From contig JACEFO010002484.1 of assembly GCA_015342445.1 (NCBI GenBank), forward strand, positions 558,001-622,000: a stretch of 64,000 bases of DNA. Direction: 5' to 3'. Origin of the DNA: Digitaria exilis. Taxonomy: Eukaryota > Streptophyta > Magnoliopsida > Poales > Poaceae. The translations under genes were made by a program, and so were the position numbers. The notes below the pieces were generated by a model that saw nothing but the letters and a program-made list of their open reading frames with translations, was not told the DNA's origin and did no database searches. Below are positions 10,633 through 23,398 of this stretch, one piece after another. How positions within the stretch are numbered: position 1 is the stretch's first letter; each line of letters begins with the position of its first letter.

Positions 10633-12562
10633 GGGCCTCGTTCGGTTAGGCCCGGAACGGTCTGAAACACGGCCCGTTCCTTGTGGAAAAGTTTAGCGTG
10701 GATCAAATCCAAGTCCACACAAAAGAGTCGTTTGGTTGAGGCCGGCCTGGAAGTTTTTTCCGGCCCATCTCGGCCATTCCGCCAACCTTACGTCCTACTC
10801 CTCCTAACCCTGTCGAAAAAAACCGAGGCGAGGCGAGGGACGGCGGCGCACCAGGCGAGGCGCTAACGCTGGCGGCGAGCGAGGCGTCGAGACGGCGGCG
10901 CGAGGTGACGGCGTCGCGGCGCAGCACATCCCATCCAGCGTCCATCTTCTCCGCCGCCTTCTCACCGGTAAGCGCGGCCCTCTCTTCTTTCCCCTTTCCG
11001 GCTCTCCTGTTCTTGAGGTTGCCGATTTGTTCTCTTGATTTCTAGCAGCCGCCGGCTTTTCCACACTGAATTGGTCTCTTGTTCTTGAGGTTGCCTGTGA
11101 TAATGGCCACAGCTGCATCCTTGCGGCAGTAAAGAATTGGGAGAGGCATTTTCGGTAATTGGGAGCGGCAGCTGCGCCCTTTGCTTCTCTCTTTATGCTA
11201 CTTGATTTTACTGCAGAAAGGTCTAGATTCAGAGGGAATTAGGGTCCTAGAGTCAACATAATCAGGCCTTTTATGTGCTATGCGTGAGAAAGACTGAAAG
11301 AGATGTGCAGTGGAGAATCTAGTTAACTCAGATCATGCTTGTACCTATGACAAGGTTCTGTTCAGAACTTGCATACTGCACATTAAGCACTAGAGGCACT
11401 TGTTTCTGATGGTTGAGTAGTAGTAGACATGAGTGTCATCACACTTGCACAAGGACAGGAGCATGATGCTCTGTATAATTCTTAGCTGACAACCACCTAT
11501 AGTTTGGTGTGAATTATGTTAAGCCGCCAGAGTTTTCTACTGTGTGGCAAGAGATCAGTGTACTGGAGAGTTGAATGTGAAGCAGGATGCTGAAGCATAG
11601 CCTTCTTTTTTTTTTTTACTGGCTAGTTTGATTGATCATACTCCCCCCTTTGTCCAAAATGTCATATGTTAAACTAGGTGATGACGAGTGTTCTGGTTTA
11701 TTTTCCTGCCTAGCTTCGATGGTGGTGTTTTGCTACTTCCATTTGAATGTTTCCACATATTTTTTCAGAATTGTATCCACATTCTCTTTGCTTTGAGCCA
11801 AAATCTGAATGTTGGGTTCTACTCCTGATTACAGAAAAAGCAATCCCACTCCATTGTGTTCTAGTCCAGTTGTAGTAGTCGTTAAGTGCAGTAGCACATG
11901 AGTGAGCATGTGAGCTTGTTTCTGCCTTCTAGCACCTAAAATTGATGTATATCCTTGCGAATTTATTCATTTACCATTAGTTCATGGTGTGCATACATCA
12001 TGGCTGCATGTGCATGTTTTCAAATATCACCTCATATATTGAATAATTATTCAAATTTTGCTTTATACAGGTTTCATAAAAGCCCATTGAGGGAGGTGTC
12101 TCAGTGACATGGAATTTTACTTCGTGGAAACTATGGAGAAGTTAAAAATGTTACTGGGGTCTCAATTTACTTGCTTTGTATCATGTTGAAAACTACTGAT
12201 GCCGCGTGTCTTGTATCATTCTGATCATCTGGATGTTGAAATAATGTGTTTCCTCACTTGGTTTCGTTAAATTAAAATAGGTTGTCAGTGGCTCCCAAAA
12301 GTATTTCATACAGAAATTTCTTTGTAGAACCTTTGCATGTAAATAAGTATGTCAAGATACATTTGCAGTAACTGGCTGTTTTTTTAGCTTGTGTAGAAAT
12401 GAGCTTGTGTGTTGGTAACTTTTGGTTGTAGTATAGACATTGGAGATTAAGAAAGTGTCATGTGGTTGAAGAGGAGTGAACTAGCTGATTCGTGAGGATG
12501 TGGCAAATAGGCATAGGGATCCATTCCTGTCCAACTTTGAATCCATGTCTAACCGAACAGCA
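10633..12562. mobile_element. Possible second DNA transposon or captured leader (weak)
   Basis: Starts GGGCCTCGTTCGGTTAGGCC, a motif common at ends of grass class II elements. The reverse complement near 12562 reads GCTGTTCGGTTAGACATGG, sharing GTTCGGTTAG. Inside, 10800-10970 is a GC-rich block ending CTCACCG|GTAAGC, like a gene first exon, followed by about 1.5 kb of AT-rich, stop-filled DNA like an intron. No protein was recognised. The boundaries and even the element status are uncertain. Confidence 0.3.
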
Positions 12563-13072
12563 AATAGACACAGCAGGGATTAAAAAAATTAAGGGGGACG
12601 ATAGCCCCCTCCTTCCCAAGTCGAATGAATTTCGGGATACTTTTCGTTTCCCTATTGCTCTAGTGTGAATCAGGATTTCGTGGTGCAAGGTCAGAGCACT
12701 TGTTGACAATTCCCTACTCCGATTTACAAGCTGAGATCAACCGCTCTGTAGTATTTGACCGTTAGCACACTGTAGTTTGCATTCTCGCAGTTACATGCTC
12801 GTGGGAGGGCCCCACTGAAGCTGAGATTGAACAATGCAGCGAGAATGGGTTGTCATCACTGAGATTGAACAATGCAGCACAAATGATTCTTCACCACATT
12901 TCAGTTTCTTGTTCGGAGTACTAACACACTAAAGGTTGCATTACAGAGTACTACTAGGCATGTCTCTCCCTCTACAATAGCACTGCAGTTCATTAACTGA
13001 TTAAAGCAACACAAAATAGTAGCACATGCTTGGCAAACAATACATGTCAGAAGAGGAGGTTTTGTAGCCAAC
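12563..13072. other. Spacer with a short direct repeat
   Basis: GAGATTGAACAATGCAGC occurs at 12823 and 12861 (period 38 bp). The rest is unremarkable spacer leading into the 3' end of the TPP gene, whose 3'UTR would lie at about 12900-13072. Confidence 0.55.
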
Positions 13073-14669
13073 TCAGATCATCTGTGGCTTCGCTTGTATG
13101 AGCCTGTTCAAGAACGTCCCCACCTCGGATGGGTTCCTCAAGGAGTAGCTGGCACAGGTCTCTCTGTTTGCCTCCGAGACCAGAATTCCAACCCCGCAGG
13201 CTTTACCTTGAAGAGCCTGAAATATATAACAAATTAGGGAAATCACGTCGAAAAGTAAAAAGTTCTCGAAGTTGTTTGGAGACATACCCGGAACGCGTCT
13301 TCGTCTGTCCTGTCGTCCCCAATGTAGATTGGGAAAACTTTGCTAGGGTCACGGAAGCCTAGGTTCTCAAGAAGGTACACAACGGCGTCCCCCTTGTTCC
13401 AGCGGGTTGGTGGACGGACCTCGTAAACCTTGCAGTAGAACAAAGATGTTAATATAGGAATAGTACATTCAGCTGGGAACAAATTGTTGTTTTAGACATC
13501 AAACACGCTATCAAAATACAAATTTAATGACTTTTTGTTGTAATTTGTGTGTAACACATAGGATAACTATTTTTTATACAATTACACTGAGATCATTTTT
13601 AAATATCCAAATTCACTATATAATTCCCATGTTAACCTACATTTGGCTAATCTATTATGTTTGACTGGATAACTATATCAAACTTACCATGTGCCCTTCG
13701 GTCATCTTGAGGCCGTCCCCGCTTGCTTCCAGGACCTCCTCCACAACCTCACGAACACGGGCCTGGTTCTGCAAATAGTAAAAGATACAATATTAATAGT
13801 AAAAGGAGTACCTCACTACAATCACCCCAAAATAATAAAGAAGGCAGAGGGACATAGTGACTATGCAGAATAACCCTACCTCTTTGGGGACGTTCCTGTA
13901 GTGAACTGAAACGCAGTACTTATTATTTTCAAGTGTTGCGCCGTCTATTCCATCTGTTGCAAGCAACAGAGAGTTGTAGACCTACATTAAAGTATTTGTT
14001 AGAAGTTCATTCCAAAGATCATTTTTAGTTTAGATGAGTCTTCTTTTGACGGATATGCACCAACCTTGTTGATTGTGGCGAGGTGCTCCTGTGCAGGCTG
14101 GTAAGAGTGACCTTCTTCAACCTACAATAAATTACATGTTCAAATTTTCAATGCATTTAAGGATAAAATAGATAGACCTCAAAACAAAGTGTAGATAGAG
14201 CTTACGATCTTGCCGCTGGCGCTGCTACTCTCAGTAGTGGCGGACAATTTAATGTCCAGACCGTGGCTGCCTGCGTAGTTAATGTCTTTAATGCCGACAA
14301 AGTTGAACACCTGCAGTGGAAGTTAAATATGAGGTAGGATTAGCAAATCGGATAAACAGAGCATGCCAAGTAAAAATGATTGCTCACCTTTTCAATCGCC
14401 CTCCCGCTGACGATGGAGGTCGTGAAAAGTCTGGTGACTTCCTGTAGGGTTCTATGCATCTGTTTCAAATTAAAATCGCATTAGTTGAAAGTGATAGCGT
14501 AAATAATATTCAGTTTATCATTTACCTCGTCTGATAGGTACGCCTTGTCTGGATCGTTGACAATCGCCGCTAAAGTTCCGTCGTAGTCCAGAAAAAGTAG
14601 GATCTCCTTTGATGTTGCCAAGTGCAAAATGTCCTCGAAACAATCCAACGACTACGGACGCTGTTCAAT
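13073..14669 (-). pseudogene. Trehalose-6-phosphate phosphatase, 5'-truncated, with an in-frame stop at the 5' edge
   Basis: TPP dephosphorylates trehalose-6-phosphate (HAD fold). Eight exons read 14669 to 13073: 14669-14526, 14459-14388, 14310-14206, 14121-14065, 13981-13880, 13768-13688, 13428-13288 and 13216-13073. All junctions are GT/AG and in phase, giving 282 codons. Seen: LFLDYDGTLAAIVNDPDKAY (motif I, DxDGT), IVSGRA, YAGSHGLDIK, PPTRWNKGDAVVYLLENLGF, YIGDDRTDEDAFR, and a C-terminus ending LNRLIQAKPQMI. The catalytic domain is therefore intact. However, codon 6 of the first exon is TAG (reads IEQRP-stop-SLDCFEDIL, where the family has PSAL), there is no start codon, and the usual N-terminal ~90 residues are not found in 14.7-16.2 kb. 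Either a recent pseudogene, or TAG serves as a splice acceptor for a distant upstream exon; the paralogous remnant at 29.75 kb has a coding codon there, favouring nonsense. Confidence 0.8.
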
Positions 14670-15692
14670 CTGCAATAAAACAAATTATGTGTCAACTGAA
14701 TTTGGAGCCCAATCACATTAAAAATATTAGAATTCATATTCACATTTAAACAAAAATATAAATGCTAATATTTTGTTGATATTTGCAATTTTTGTTAAAA
14801 GTAGAACATGCTCAGAAAGATCAAATATAATTATGATAAACATTATACCTAATATATTTGTTTTTTTAAAAAATACTCACGTATACCATTATGAAAAATT
14901 ATCCCCTGATGTTCATCTAAGTTACTCACATATGCCATTATGCAAAATAACCAGAAATTTACATATAAATGAGCATATGCACCTTTATTTAAAATGCCTA
15001 AAATAATTCCTAAAGGTGCATAAAATTTAATTACGTGTGAATATCCCAAACAACACAGTAAATTACCTTTTTTGCATTGTACTGAGTTGTTACGATTGGT
15101 ACCGTTAAAAAAGAATGGCGTTGTATATGTACTAGACCTATCAATTCTCACTTGCATGGTATTTCTCCTACCATGGGGTTGATTCAGTGCCAACTTCTGA
15201 AGTCTGAACTAGGGGATATGTTCTCAACAAGTGATAGGAGTGAGAGAGCTTTGACACTGGCTATTCTTTCAGGCAATTGGTTGCTTGATTTATATTTGAG
15301 TTTTTAAAAAAGGAGAAAGCCCTCGGTGTATTCAGATTGCTACAGGAAAAGATTCTTTGTGGAATTTGTACTTGTAAAATTTGTCCACCCAAGATCTAAA
15401 GCTTTTAGATTGGACAGATAGGAGAAGTGCAACCCGGTGATTGAGCTCTTCTTCAGATGTTGATGGTTCCAAGATTTGTGCAGTTTACAGAACTGACTGC
15501 AACTTCGTAGAAACGTTGCTAGTTGCTACGTACAATCCAAACGAATCTGCCCCCAATCTGTTGAGTCATGTGTAGTACCTGGGAATTGGGATACTGCTTC
15601 CAAGATGAAAGGTTAGCAAATTTTTTTAGCAAGTGTGCAAGTCTTCACCATCGATTTCAGAGAGATCAATCCCAAGACTATACTCTATAGTT
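14670..15692. other. Spacer upstream of the TPP gene
   Basis: AT-rich to about 15180, mixed after that. I looked on the minus strand for the missing TPP N-terminal exon and found none. Open frames here are short and show no family features. Confidence 0.5.
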
Positions 15693-15797
15693 CAGCCTCC
15701 GGAGCACACAGGATTCAGTTTTGCAGACAGCGGGTCACCGGCGCTTATCAGCCTCCGGAGCAGCAGGTTAGTCACAGGATTCAGTTTTGCAGACAGC
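15693..15797 (+). repeat. Interspersed direct repeat, two copies
   Basis: CAGCCTCCGGAGCA followed by CACAGGATTCAGTTTTGCAG occurs at 15693-15731 and again, split by a short insert, at 15749-15797. Small local duplication; no coding role seen. Confidence 0.65.
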
Positions 15798-16290
15798 AGC
15801 AGGCAGATCACAATGGCTCATCCAGCCCATCTACTCACTTTTTTTATTTGGAAAAAGTCCTTTTGACCTCCCTAGACATTAGGCCGAGTTTAATTTGTCT
15901 CCATAGACCGTAAAACCGGGTAACCAGTCTCCCTTAATTTTAGAAAGCGAACGTTTTACCTCCCGGTGCGGTATATAAGCGGTTTTGACTTTTTTCTTTT
16001 TTATTTATTTCGGCTGAAATTTTTAAAAATCATAGTAAATCAAAGAAAAATCATAAAATCAAAAATCTAATTTTGTTAGACTCAACATAAGTATATTAAC
16101 ACATAAAATATATAATATGATATACTTTAGTACAAAACTTTTTATTATAGATTTATATCTATTTTTTTTAACTATAGTTAAATAGAATAATTCATAACTG
16201 CATTTTGTATGGTCCAATCATGCTGAAATTTTTTTATATCAGCCTAGTTATTATATGCTTCAACTATATTAAAGGTTGGGCTCAAGCCCT
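15798..16290. other. AT-rich spacer
   Basis: Very AT-rich, stop-filled DNA between the 15.7-kb repeat and the PPR-like patch. No element ends were recognised. Confidence 0.5.
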
Positions 16291-17225
16291 CACACCTGCC
16301 CACCATGGCGACTACACCAGGCCTCCTCTCCATCCCAGGGAGCGCCCTCGTCTAACCATGCGATAGATTACAGTGGCGCCCAGAAGGTGTTCGATGAAAT
16401 GATGCCCCAGCAAAAGGTGTCCATGGTGGGCAGGAACATCGTGGTGGAGAGAGGAATTCTGCGGGACTTCTTGCTCATTCGAGGCCACCATATCATGAAG
16501 GTGTGGACAAAGCGGCGGCTCAAGTACCGTCATTGGAAGCTTGCCCTTGCTTCCTTAGTTGTGGACGATACAGGGCATGGCGCCTCTGCCACCACAACTG
16601 GCGAGCATGTCGCTGTGATAGCCAGGGTATGGAAAATGGTGTGTTTTGTGAGATAGACACTATTTTGGAAATATGCATGAGAGAAACAAGGAGAATTCCT
16701 CGGTGCCACTCCAACTTGTGCTAGATGCCTTCCTGCCTGTACAAGCACCTGCAGAAACTTTGTTGGTAACATCAATGCAGCTTCAAGTCGGCATCAAGTT
16801 TGTTCATGCAGAGCCCATCAAATGGTTGAAAACAACGAAATCAACTCTTTTCTTGCTGAAGTTGTGGCTTCTCGAGTGCTTCCACTCTGAGGTACCAGGA
16901 TGATGATGCAGATGCACTCTGGTGATCACAGGGTCTTTAATCAAAGCAAGGGTATGACGAGTGTGGGGTATCCGTCTGTCATTGATAAAATCAGTAATGG
17001 GCAAATCACTTCGGTTACCATCTCAAGAGATTGCCACATCATGGTTTTGGGGTCGATATTTGGCATGTGTTTCCAGTCCATACATCTTGTCCAGAGCAAA
17101 TCACATGGAGAAGAAAATGCTTAACAAGGAAATTAGGAGTTCAGCTCTTGAAGGCTTCCAGTTGCACAAGCTCTGTGACACTTGCTTAAAGGGTGGTCAG
17201 CTTCAGTTCATGAGAATCTTGTAAG
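16291..17225 (+). pseudogene. Degenerate fragment, possibly of a PPR gene (weak)
   Basis: A plus-strand frame reads YSGAQKVFDEMMPQ near 16370-16410, and KVFDEM is typical of plant PPR repeats. Beyond that the frame wanders through stops and I cannot trace further PPR motifs with confidence. No transit peptide or start is convincing. The block is richer in GC and in codon-like text than its surroundings, so decayed coding DNA is likely, but the family call is tentative. Confidence 0.25.
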
Positions 17226-17917
17226 GGTATTTCTCATCGTAGAACCAGTTCATTCTCAAGACTTGGAGAGCTCACATGGCTAGGAAGAATTAATGCCGAA
17301 TGGTGTGCATTGTTCTCATACGAAGGACAAGCTTATTGATTGGTTTAGTTGCATTCCATTTCCATCTCATTAGTGCTAATGAGAGCATACAGGTGCAGAA
17401 ATATGCGGATAAATCATGGGTTCTGTTCTGACTGCATATGAGAACTGAGAGAGTTCCTGGTCTTTCGGTACCACGATGAGGGGCTGCCTATCTACTGTAG
17501 ACTGTAGTTGGGATAGTGCAGATACGTTTAAATGGACTTACATTCTGATGATATGGTTGCCAAGATGCAGAGTTCAGCATCTATAGTTACCAAGTTGCAG
17601 ATAAGTTACGCCAAAACTTTACCAAGGACCACATTTTATCATTGTTCATCAACTACAACCTAACAAGGTTATCCTGTCCAGTTCTATAGATGCTTTTGTG
17701 GAAAGCTCCACCTGAAGTTAGCAAAGGATTTTAGTGACAATAGCCAGTAGCTGCGATCAAGGACCATAACACCTCCCTAACCACCTAGGCTAAGCAGGCC
17801 TCACCTAGGCCTTCAGTCCAACAGGCTGATATACCGGCCCAGCTTAACACCCGCCCCCACCCCCGCCGGTTGAACCAAAGCAAGGAATATATTTTTAATA
17901 AAAAAATGAACTTTTAC
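17226..17917. other. Spacer downstream of the DUF26 locus 1
   Basis: Checked on the minus strand for kinase exons expected after the DUF26-TM exons (GxGxFG, HRDLK, DFG). None is present. Nothing else was recognised. Confidence 0.5.
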
Positions 17918-19113
17918 CTGTGTCGATTTTGCTCGGCACTCGACTTCCTTTCCGCGCCCAACGGTATCGGCTGTGTATACCAACAACGGGAAGTACTGTC
18001 ATGGCTTAGGATAGAATTATATCTCAATGTAAGAATGTGTTGTCATTCCTTGCTTGAAATTAAAACATAACTCACCTCGCACTGTCACTGGTAGATGCTG
18101 CTTGCATTTCTTGTTCCAACAGTGCAGCCCAACGATGACCGTTGGTACTAAAATGGTGGTAGCGGCAAGTGCGCCTACAATCCACCAAACAAAGGCAGAA
18201 ATGTGCTTCTCTGCCTTAGATGACCCTGCATGCATAATATACAGTATATAATTATATTGTACGCTGTAATTATTAAAACTGCAACAACAAAATAATTAAA
18301 ACTGCAAATTAACGTACCGTCGACTGTATTGTTGCCCAACAGTATCTGTGGCTTTCCTCCGAAGAAGTGCTGTGGGGAGAAGCGGTAGCTGCACCACAGC
18401 TTGGCAGCTCTCCCCGCGGTCACGTTAGGAAACATGAGCAAAACCTCGAGCAACTAACTGAGGCACCCGTCGCAGTCTTGAGGTGACATGGTTGGCAAGC
18501 ACTGGGCGAGTGCGTAGATCTCCACCTCGGCCTCCTCTCCTGCGAACCCTTTCTCGCCAGTCCCAAAGTGTCTTGGAGAAGCTGCAGTCCCTCGGGTCAC
18601 ACTGCTCGCCAGCTCGAGAACGGCAGCGTTGAAGGTAGCATCGTGAATGGTCACCGGAAAGTCGTCCTTCCTGAAGGTAGCGATGTCAACCGAGACGTCC
18701 TCCGGCGACGGTTGGAGCCTCTTTGAGTACAAGCCAACCGTGCACCACTCACGGAAGACGAAACCTCCGTCTCTTAAAGCACACACTGTCCTTGCCTCTT
18801 CGAATCCTTGGGCGACGCATCTCCTGCAGTTGGAGCTGCTCGAGTCCCCGCGGCACTGTGCGACCGCGTACACTGGTGCTCCTCCTTCCTCCCCGCGGGT
18901 CTCGTTGGCGTACAGGAGAGGGGAGGAAGCCGCTTTGGTGGGGATAGCTGCTGCCACAGCCGCCAGGTGGTCGTCGTACTGGCTGCCTGCCGTGTAGTTG
19001 CCACCGGCGCAGTAGAGGCCCCAGTAGGTACTGGAGCCCCTGGCCGGGGCAAACTGCAGCAGCAGCAGCCCGACGACAACGCTGACCAGCAGCTTCGCGG
19101 CCATCTTGATCAC
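17918..19113 (-). pseudogene. DUF26 (Gnk2) receptor-like protein, locus 1: two DUF26 domains + TM, no kinase, nonsense mutation
   Basis: Exons 19113-18318, 18225-18076 and 17970-17918 join in phase. Signal peptide MAAKLLVSVVVGLLLLQFAP. DUF26 domain 1 has C-x8-C-x2-C (CRGDSSSSNCRRC) and domain 2 has CLPTMSPQDCDGC. Directly after domain 2's motif a TAG (18454-18456) interrupts CLS-stop-LLEVLLMFPNVTAG, yet the frame stays open through WCSYRF to the splice site. Exon 2 encodes a TM helix (SAFVWWIVGALAATTILVPT) followed by a basic stop-transfer segment; exon 3 gives a short cytosolic tail. The order matches cysteine-rich receptor kinases, but no kinase exons follow, so this is a truncated CRK or a PDLP-like form. 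A possible second start lies at 19104. A single-base readthrough or sequencing error cannot be excluded by eye. Confidence 0.82.
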
Positions 19114-21909
19114 CTGCAGTCAGATATAAATAACATGCATCAGATGCAGGCAGGTGCATCGCAAGTAAGCATTGGAATATGACAGATGTATCACAACTAT
19201 TCATTGAACCAATTGAACCAACAGAGGAATAGAATGTTCAGCCTTGATGCAACATGCAAAGCAAAAGACTAGCAGTACAGAGCCAGCTCTCTGAAGTAAC
19301 TTTTGACCCGGGCATGCACAACGAGCTCCTAATCTCATGTATATCTATCTATACAATTCACACACACGAGCTCCTAATCTTCTGAACTATAGTTAACAAA
19401 GAACTGTTTGCAGTGATCCGTTTCAGAGAATATATTTATGTGTGTGGAAGCCAACTTATGTTTGAAGTGAAGAAGCATATATATCCATGAGTGGAGGACG
19501 ATGGATGGATGATGCACTGAGGAATATACTTAAAACGGGCTAATATTGTGCCTGCAATTATTTCTACACAATATTCTAAAATCACAATCCTTATTACTGA
19601 GCTAGTAGAACTGATGCCAGCAGCTAGCAGCTAATCCCACGGCCAGATGAATCACATGGATGCAGCACAGTGGAAATTAAAATAGCACGATAGATGGAGG
19701 CCGGAAATAAGCAAATACTCACAGTGTTCCTGGACGATAGATGGGGACTGCCACGGCAGCAGCAGCCAAGGCGACAGAGGAGATGGAAGCGTCCAGCAGC
19801 TAGCCCGACGGCGCGTCAGCAAATTGAACCAATCCCAGAGCTGCGACAGCCAACCAATCCCAGATCGACTTCCTCTTCCTCCTTCCCGGCCGGTTCCACT
19901 GGCCCCTCGTGCTCGTCAGTCGTCGGATTCGTCGTCGGATTCGCCGGCCGCCGCGGCAGGGATGATAGGGGATTGTCGAGCAGCGGCGGCTGTGGCACAC
20001 GTACAGCTTAAATTAGAGAGGGCATCGGTAATTTCATCCTTCAGCAACGGTATAGAGAGATCATCGGTCTAAATAACCTTAATTCGGTGCTGTGCATTAT
20101 CACCTATCGCTTCTGAATTGCAAGCTAATAATGTGGGGAGCTCAGCTGTCTGCGTGCCTCCGTCAACGAAAACAAAAAGAGCTAGCAACTGCTACGTGAG
20201 TGCGCGCTTACCGGCCGACGCGCAGATCCAGAGGTACGTCCCGTCGTTGGCGGTGGCGGCCGGGGATCGGAGGCAGGGGCGGCGCGGCGCGGCGGGTCGG
20301 GGTCGCGACGAGGAAGGGTGGTGTGGTGTGGGCCGCCCGGCTGGCGAGCAAGGATCGACGGGACGGGGCGGCGGCCGGCGGCGAGGAAGGGGCGGTGGCC
20401 GGCGGCGAGGAACGGGAGCAGCCAGTCGAGGAGTGTCTGAGGTGAGAGTGGGTGCGGCAGGTACCAGCTGGCTCACTCTCCTCCGCAGAGGGTTTTTGCC
20501 CTAATTGGCGAAGCGAAGAAGAAAGGTACCCTTTCCCAAAGCGGGAAAGACAGCACAGCTCACTATCGTCTAGCGGCACACAGCAGCATGTATACTGTGT
20601 AGTAGTATTTCAAATTTTTCCCTTTTACCTTTTTTTTTTATAACAATTCTAATCTGACCACCGGCCGTGTCCGTGTGATAAGAACAGCAGTTACCAACGC
20701 AAGTTGTAGTATCTACTCTACATCACAAGTTCAGAACAAAATACTTATGCAAATTCAAAGGCCAGTCTGCACAACGACGACATGCATGCATGTGTGGTTT
20801 TTTTTTTTTTTTTTTTTTGCGGGTAAAATGCATGTGTGGTTAATTGCGCGCTTCACGTAATCACGCCGATTCATTCGACCCAATACAACTAACACGTACG
20901 ATTTTCGAACAAATGCATGGTTACCCATCAACTAACGGACGATGGCAACCACTTGGCTAGGTTTTGACTCATCAGAAAGACCAGAACAATTAATGCAGAG
21001 CTACTGCACACCTAGTCGGGGGGGGGGGGGGGGGGGGGGGCTAGTAAAACCTTTAGTACATGTCGCCCCGGACCACGTGCACTGTAGTACGTACGTTCAG
21101 GTGAGCAGCGGTACAAAGAATATTCAGATCAGATCAGAAGCAACTCGATCGGACCACCCTGCATCAATAACTGTAGCTCGGATTCTGCCGTGTGATATTC
21201 ACGTGCGAGCAACGCGTGCTGCAGCAACATAATGCAGGCACTCAACAGGGGGAGGAGCGTTGCAAACGCGTCGCGCGTATTTGACTCCACATACATTAGA
21301 CGACCCGTCAATTTGAAAAAAAAAAGCAAAGAATCATTATTATTGCCATTTGGAAAAAGAAAAAAAGTAGCCCTGGAAGATTTTAGAGATATTCTTTTTT
21401 TCGATAACGGAAGCTTTATTAATTGCAAGATAGTTTTATCGAGTTGATACTAAGACCTTGAAACACTCCCGACCTTCGCATATCAAGATGCACATAGCCT
21501 TACAAAATAAATATAGTGAAACCAATTCTAGAGTATTCTGTGCTGCTGTAGTAGTGATTAGTGAAGAAGCTAAGCAACAAAGTTGTTGATCGATGATCGT
21601 AACATTTTCATTCTTTCAACAAATTAGTTTGGGCTTCCAAACTACTAGGGACAAAACAAGTTGAAATCCAAAATGTAAGCCATCTACTCCTATCTCTATC
21701 CGAGCTCGATATGATGATGAAATAAGGCCATTCTCAATTAGTAATTTCATGACATTAAACTTAATCATACATCAGCTGACTTAGCAAGTATTAACAAGGA
21801 TAGTAGTAGATTCATCAGATGAGAGATGAATTCCATATACCTTAGATTTATCTATTTTTCAGTCTAAATAATTGTATAATAAAATTATCTAACTACTACT
21901 AGTCAATAA
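19114..21909. other. Long spacer with a GC-rich block and mononucleotide runs
   Basis: 19114-19690: AT-rich upstream DNA of DUF26 locus 1. 19690-20560: GC-rich block with overlapping frames on all strands but no recognised domain; it may be a captured or old first exon. 20640-21900: AT-rich, with a T run at about 20800 and a run of 23 G at 21018-21040. No gene is supported. Confidence 0.45.
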
Positions 21910-22291
21910 GGCTATTCCCAATCCATAGTGTCTATAAAGAGTGTCTATGTTGCCATATCATCAAGACACTACCATAGAAACTATACTCCACAACCCATGG
22001 TTTCTTGGTGTGGGACCCTAACAAACTCACTCCATATTCTCTTCACCAATCATATTTGTTTTACATTTATTATGAAGACACCATACTCCCTAAATGCATA
22101 ACTTGGTAGTGTCTATTGCATAGGTTCTCGTGTAGACACTGGGTCTCATGCAAGACCCAGTTTCTTGCTTTTCTCATTCTCTCTCTCATTTATTAGAGTG
22201 ACACATAAGCAAAATGACATAAGCAAAATGTCCTATGTGGCATTCTAATTAATGCTATGAAAACCATCCTACATGGAGGGTTGGGAATAGC
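21910..22291. mobile_element. MITE, Tourist/PIF-like (about 382 bp)
   Basis: Terminal inverted repeats: GGCTATTCCCAATCC at the left, and GGGTTGGGAATAGC at the right. The left flank is TAA as expected for Tourist elements; the right flank (GCAC) does not preserve it. The interior is AT-rich with paired GTGTCTA segments. It shares end sequences with the MITE at 53130. Confidence 0.7.
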
Positions 22292-23398
22292 GCACCGTCC
22301 ACCGTACTACTACCTCTCACCTATCCCGAGTTCCCGACACAATTATTAACAGGCAGCAACCGCCCGTTGCGATAGGCTCGCTCCATCGATCGATCAGGCT
22401 GAGATGGTGGTGGGCCCATGCATGCATCCATTTATGGCAAGTATTGTAGGAACTAGGTAGCACCCAGGTCGGCCGGCCAGCCAGGTCAGCGCCACGCTGG
22501 GTGTAGTGCAGTGCTGTGCTGTGCAGGCGGCACGTGTCGGCTACCATTACCAAGATGGTTCACCATACAAAAACGACCTAAATACCCTTTATAATATTGC
22601 ATAAATTAATGTTATGCCTAGACCATTCCGATAGTGCTAAGTTCTTGTAATAAGGGCAAAGAGGAAAGTCACAAAGTCATATAGGTATACTAATACGGAT
22701 CGTTTCAATGGTGCTTAGGTACTACGACCCAAAGTATCTTCTCATCACTTGTGATGACAAACTAACTTGCGGGAAGAAAATTAAAGAAAGAACGGTAAAG
22801 AGTATAATAAATTAAGGGCAAATGAGGTTTTTACATACTGCTTGTGGCATTGCACTTGCACGTGGTATAGCCCAGCCCAGGTCGACTGTCGTCAAGCGCA
22901 GCTCAACTGGAAGGGGACCGGGGGAGGCGACGGTGGGCATGCATTCAGTTCAGGGGTTCCTGTAGTGAGTGTCTGCACGTCCTACGGCATACTCTGGCGC
23001 TGGATTTGTAGCATGAACCTCACACGTCCAGTACTGTGCTGTGCACAATGCATGTACTACATAGAGCAATATACTGTAGCAGTAGGTCCTCTCCTCGGAT
23101 ACGACGACGACACATGCGCAGGAGGGGCGGGGACGCCTGGTTTTGAGCTAACTACTTCTTCGCTCCCTACTTGCGGAAAACAAAAGGAAATCTGTGTAGT
23201 TCTCACGTCCAACGACTCGATCAATCCATCTTAAGTTTAAACAAGTATAAAAATATTATTTGTAATATCAAACACATATAATAAATTTACCATGAAATAT
23301 ATTTTCATATCACATATATTTTTAGTTATAGAAGCTAATAATATTTTCTATAAACATAATAAAATCTAAAGAACTTTAAATTGACTCCAGTACTCTAA
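22292..23398. other. Spacer
   Basis: Mixed GC patch at 22300-22550 and 22840-23220 with no recognised coding content on either strand; the frame at 22842-23234 has no family features. AT-rich from 23230. Confidence 0.45.

Noticed and set aside
20118..20579. Long GC-rich frames on both strands
   Set aside because: Low-complexity Gly/Arg/Pro text in all frames; no start context, domain or splice evidence.
22842..23234. 130-codon plus-strand frame with several Cys
   Set aside because: Considered as another CRP gene, but it lacks a signal peptide, the family Cys spacing and any similarity to CRP-A, B or C.
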